Part shown: in pieces, positions 6,071 to 6,622 of the stretch
Position numbering within the stretch: position 1 is the first letter of the stretch
How the letters are laid out: each line of letters begins with the position of its first letter
Assembly (NCBI GenBank): GCA_033763355.1
Contig: JANRKT010000075.1
Location: 1-6,622 of the forward strand
DNA from: JANRKT01 sp033763355
Lineage (GTDB): Bacteria; Bacteroidota; Bacteroidia; Chitinophagales; Chitinophagaceae
DNA: 6,622 nucleotides
Direction of reading: 5' to 3'
The notes under the pieces: model-generated
The model's database searches: none
What the model saw: only the letters and a program-made list of their open reading frames with translations
Told to the model about the DNA's origin: nothing
Position numbers and translations under genes: made by a program

Positions 6071-6147
6071 AATATCTTCAAAAAATACAAATTGTATTTC
6101 CTTTTGTGAAATTAGTGTAATTAGTGGCTGCTGTTTTCTGTGTTAAT
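6064..6147 (+). repeat. Long direct repeat, copy 1
   Basis: This copy starts at GCAAAGGAA and ends at CTGTGTTAAT. Its last 54 bp (6094-6147) match copy 2 at 52 of 54 positions, both differences being T/C. The first 30 bp are more diverged and need a 1-base gap. A shortened continuation (TTCTGTAACC) follows. No inverted ends or ORF are seen. Confidence 0.85.
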
Positions 6148-6305
6148 TTCTGTAACCCTCCTTTCTGCAATCAGATTTTACAACTTTTTTTTCACCGCAG
6201 AGAAACGAGGGCGCAGGGTTAACGCAGAGGTTTTTTGTGCAAACTTCCCCGGGAAAAAACTTAAAAAAATTTCACGCCACGGCAAAAAGGCGAAGGAGCA
6301 AGGAT

Positions 6306-6390
6306 GCAAAGGAAACCCTTCAGAATAATATAAATCGTATTTCCTTTTGTGAAATTAGTGCAATTAGTGGCCGCTGTTTTCTGTGTTAAT
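6306..6390 (+). repeat. Long direct repeat, copy 2
   Basis: Second copy of the 84-85-bp unit, in the same orientation and about 243 bp from the first; its 54-bp core is 6337-6390. It runs directly into the CTGTGG-type repeat at 6380-6407, suggesting that the two are parts of one composite intergenic repeat. Confidence 0.85.
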
Positions 6391-6407
6391 CTGAGCAATC
6401 TGTGGCC
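6380..6407 (+). repeat. Further copy of the inverted-repeat arm sequence
   Basis: This 28-bp stretch, ending CAATCTGTGGCC, matches 5215-5242 at 24 of 28 positions in the same orientation. It links the repeats upstream of the IorA-like gene to those between the NIPSNAP gene and xdhC as one family. Confidence 0.7.
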
Positions 6408-6440
6408 CACCCCCGCTTATCACCATTAAAATAATTTCAT

Positions 6441-6470
6441 CTGCTCGCTTTCAGTATTTCCGTACCTTAA
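6441..6470 (+). promoter_or_regulatory. Candidate promoter of the IorA-like gene
   Basis: CTG (6441-6443), 19 bp, then TACCTTAA (6463-6470) approximates the Bacteroidota TTG-N19-TAnnTTTG pattern. The start codon at 6496 is about 25 bp downstream, a good distance. The -33 box has one mismatch and the -7 box two. No ModE-box-like repeat is visible here. Confidence 0.35.
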
Positions 6471-6495
6471 TAGCACATTTTAAAAAACTACTGTT

Positions 6496-6622
6496 ATGGC
6501 TTCCTACAATCTTAATATTAACGGAAAAACTTACAAGGTGGAGGCTGACCCTAAAATGCCCTTGCTGTGGGCTATCAGGGAGCTTGCCAATCTTACCGGA
6601 ACAAAATACGGATGCGGAATGG
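6496..6622 (+). CDS. IorA-like [2Fe-2S] subunit of a molybdenum hydroxylase, N-terminal part
   Basis: The first 42 codons of a gene cut by the right edge, starting at the ATG at 6496. The peptide MASYNLNINGKTYKVEADP is the opening beta hairpin of a plant-type ferredoxin domain. PLLWAIRELANLTGTKYGCGM follows, leading into the first cluster cysteine (TKYGCG). Family members continue with GxCGACTV, which lies beyond the window. The PLLWxxR..LxLTGTKYGCG wording is typical of the small iron-sulfur subunit of isoquinoline 1-oxidoreductase-type enzymes (IorA) and related aldehyde or xanthine dehydrogenases. It passes electrons from the molybdenum site in the large subunit to an acceptor. The gene is divergent from the xdhC-led block, which would mature this enzyme. 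The large subunit is expected just to the right. The substrate cannot be inferred. Confidence 0.88.
   Translation, partial: MASYNLNINGKTYKVEADPKMPLLWAIRELANLTGTKYGCGM

Larger units (their letters stand above)
6001..6495. other. 495-bp repeat-rich divergent intergenic region
   Basis: The spacer between the NIPSNAP gene (minus) and the IorA-like gene (plus) has no convincing gene. It carries an 8-bp tandem repeat next to the NIPSNAP promoter, two copies of an 84-85-bp unit about 243 bp apart, and degenerate CGCAGAG/GGCGCAG-type repeats between them (about 6196-6230). Next to these, at the right-hand copy, is a copy of the sequence that bounds the 5059-5240 segment. The final 90 bp are repeat-free and probably hold the promoter of the IorA-like gene. 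Confidence 0.75.

Noticed and set aside
6140..6328. Plus-strand 62-residue frame in the repeat-rich spacer
   Set aside because: It is composed of repeat sequence (KKRGRR/KKLKKI-type low complexity) with no start signal or family resemblance.
6047..6407. CRISPR array
   Set aside because: There are only two long copies about 243 bp apart and no regular repeat-spacer pattern. The short tandem units have no spacers.

Overview
The window looks like chromosomal DNA of a Bacteroidota bacterium, probably near the Chitinophagaceae. The evidence is indirect. No gene start has a Shine-Dalgarno sequence. Several gene starts lie downstream of TAnnTTTG-like -7 elements, which are typical of this phylum. 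The spacers carry the CACAGATTACACAG-type and GCAAAGACGCAAAG-type repeats often seen between genes in these genomes. The genus cannot be fixed from this sequence.

Layout: nearly everything reads on the minus strand. From high to low coordinates, a four-gene run encodes an XdhC-type maturation factor (3816-4970), a MocA/MobA-type molybdopterin nucleotidyltransferase (3103 to at least 3729), MoaA (2096-3076) and a ModE-like DNA-binding protein with no molybdate-sensing domain (1685-2050). After a 211-bp spacer holding a promoter and a ModE-box-like inverted repeat come moeA (289-1473) and, 9 bp further, the start of a TauE/SafE-type membrane transporter (1-279, cut by the window edge). Upstream of the maturation run lies an exported protein with two NIPSNAP domains (5254-6000). 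On the plus strand, the right edge holds the first 42 codons of an IorA-like [2Fe-2S] subunit of a molybdenum hydroxylase (6496-6622).

How the genes fit together: the IorA-like subunit points to a xanthine oxidase-family enzyme that uses molybdopterin cytosine dinucleotide. MoaA starts pterin synthesis, MoeA inserts molybdenum, the nucleotidyltransferase probably adds CMP, and XdhC binds the cofactor so that it can be sulfurated and inserted. The ModE-like protein probably regulates at least moeA. The window is therefore a cofactor-synthesis and maturation block facing a divergently transcribed molybdoenzyme. moaC, moaD, moaE and mogA/moaB are absent here and must be elsewhere.

Non-coding regions: 5059-5240 is a 182-bp segment bounded by near-perfect 26-bp inverted repeats. 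The 495-bp spacer 6001-6495 contains a duplicated 84-85-bp unit, degenerate short tandem repeats and a third copy of the inverted-repeat sequence. The strongest leads are the ModE-box-like operator beside the sensor-less ModE, and the nucleotidyltransferase gene that has no ordinary start codon able to include its first beta strand. No wholly new system was recognised.
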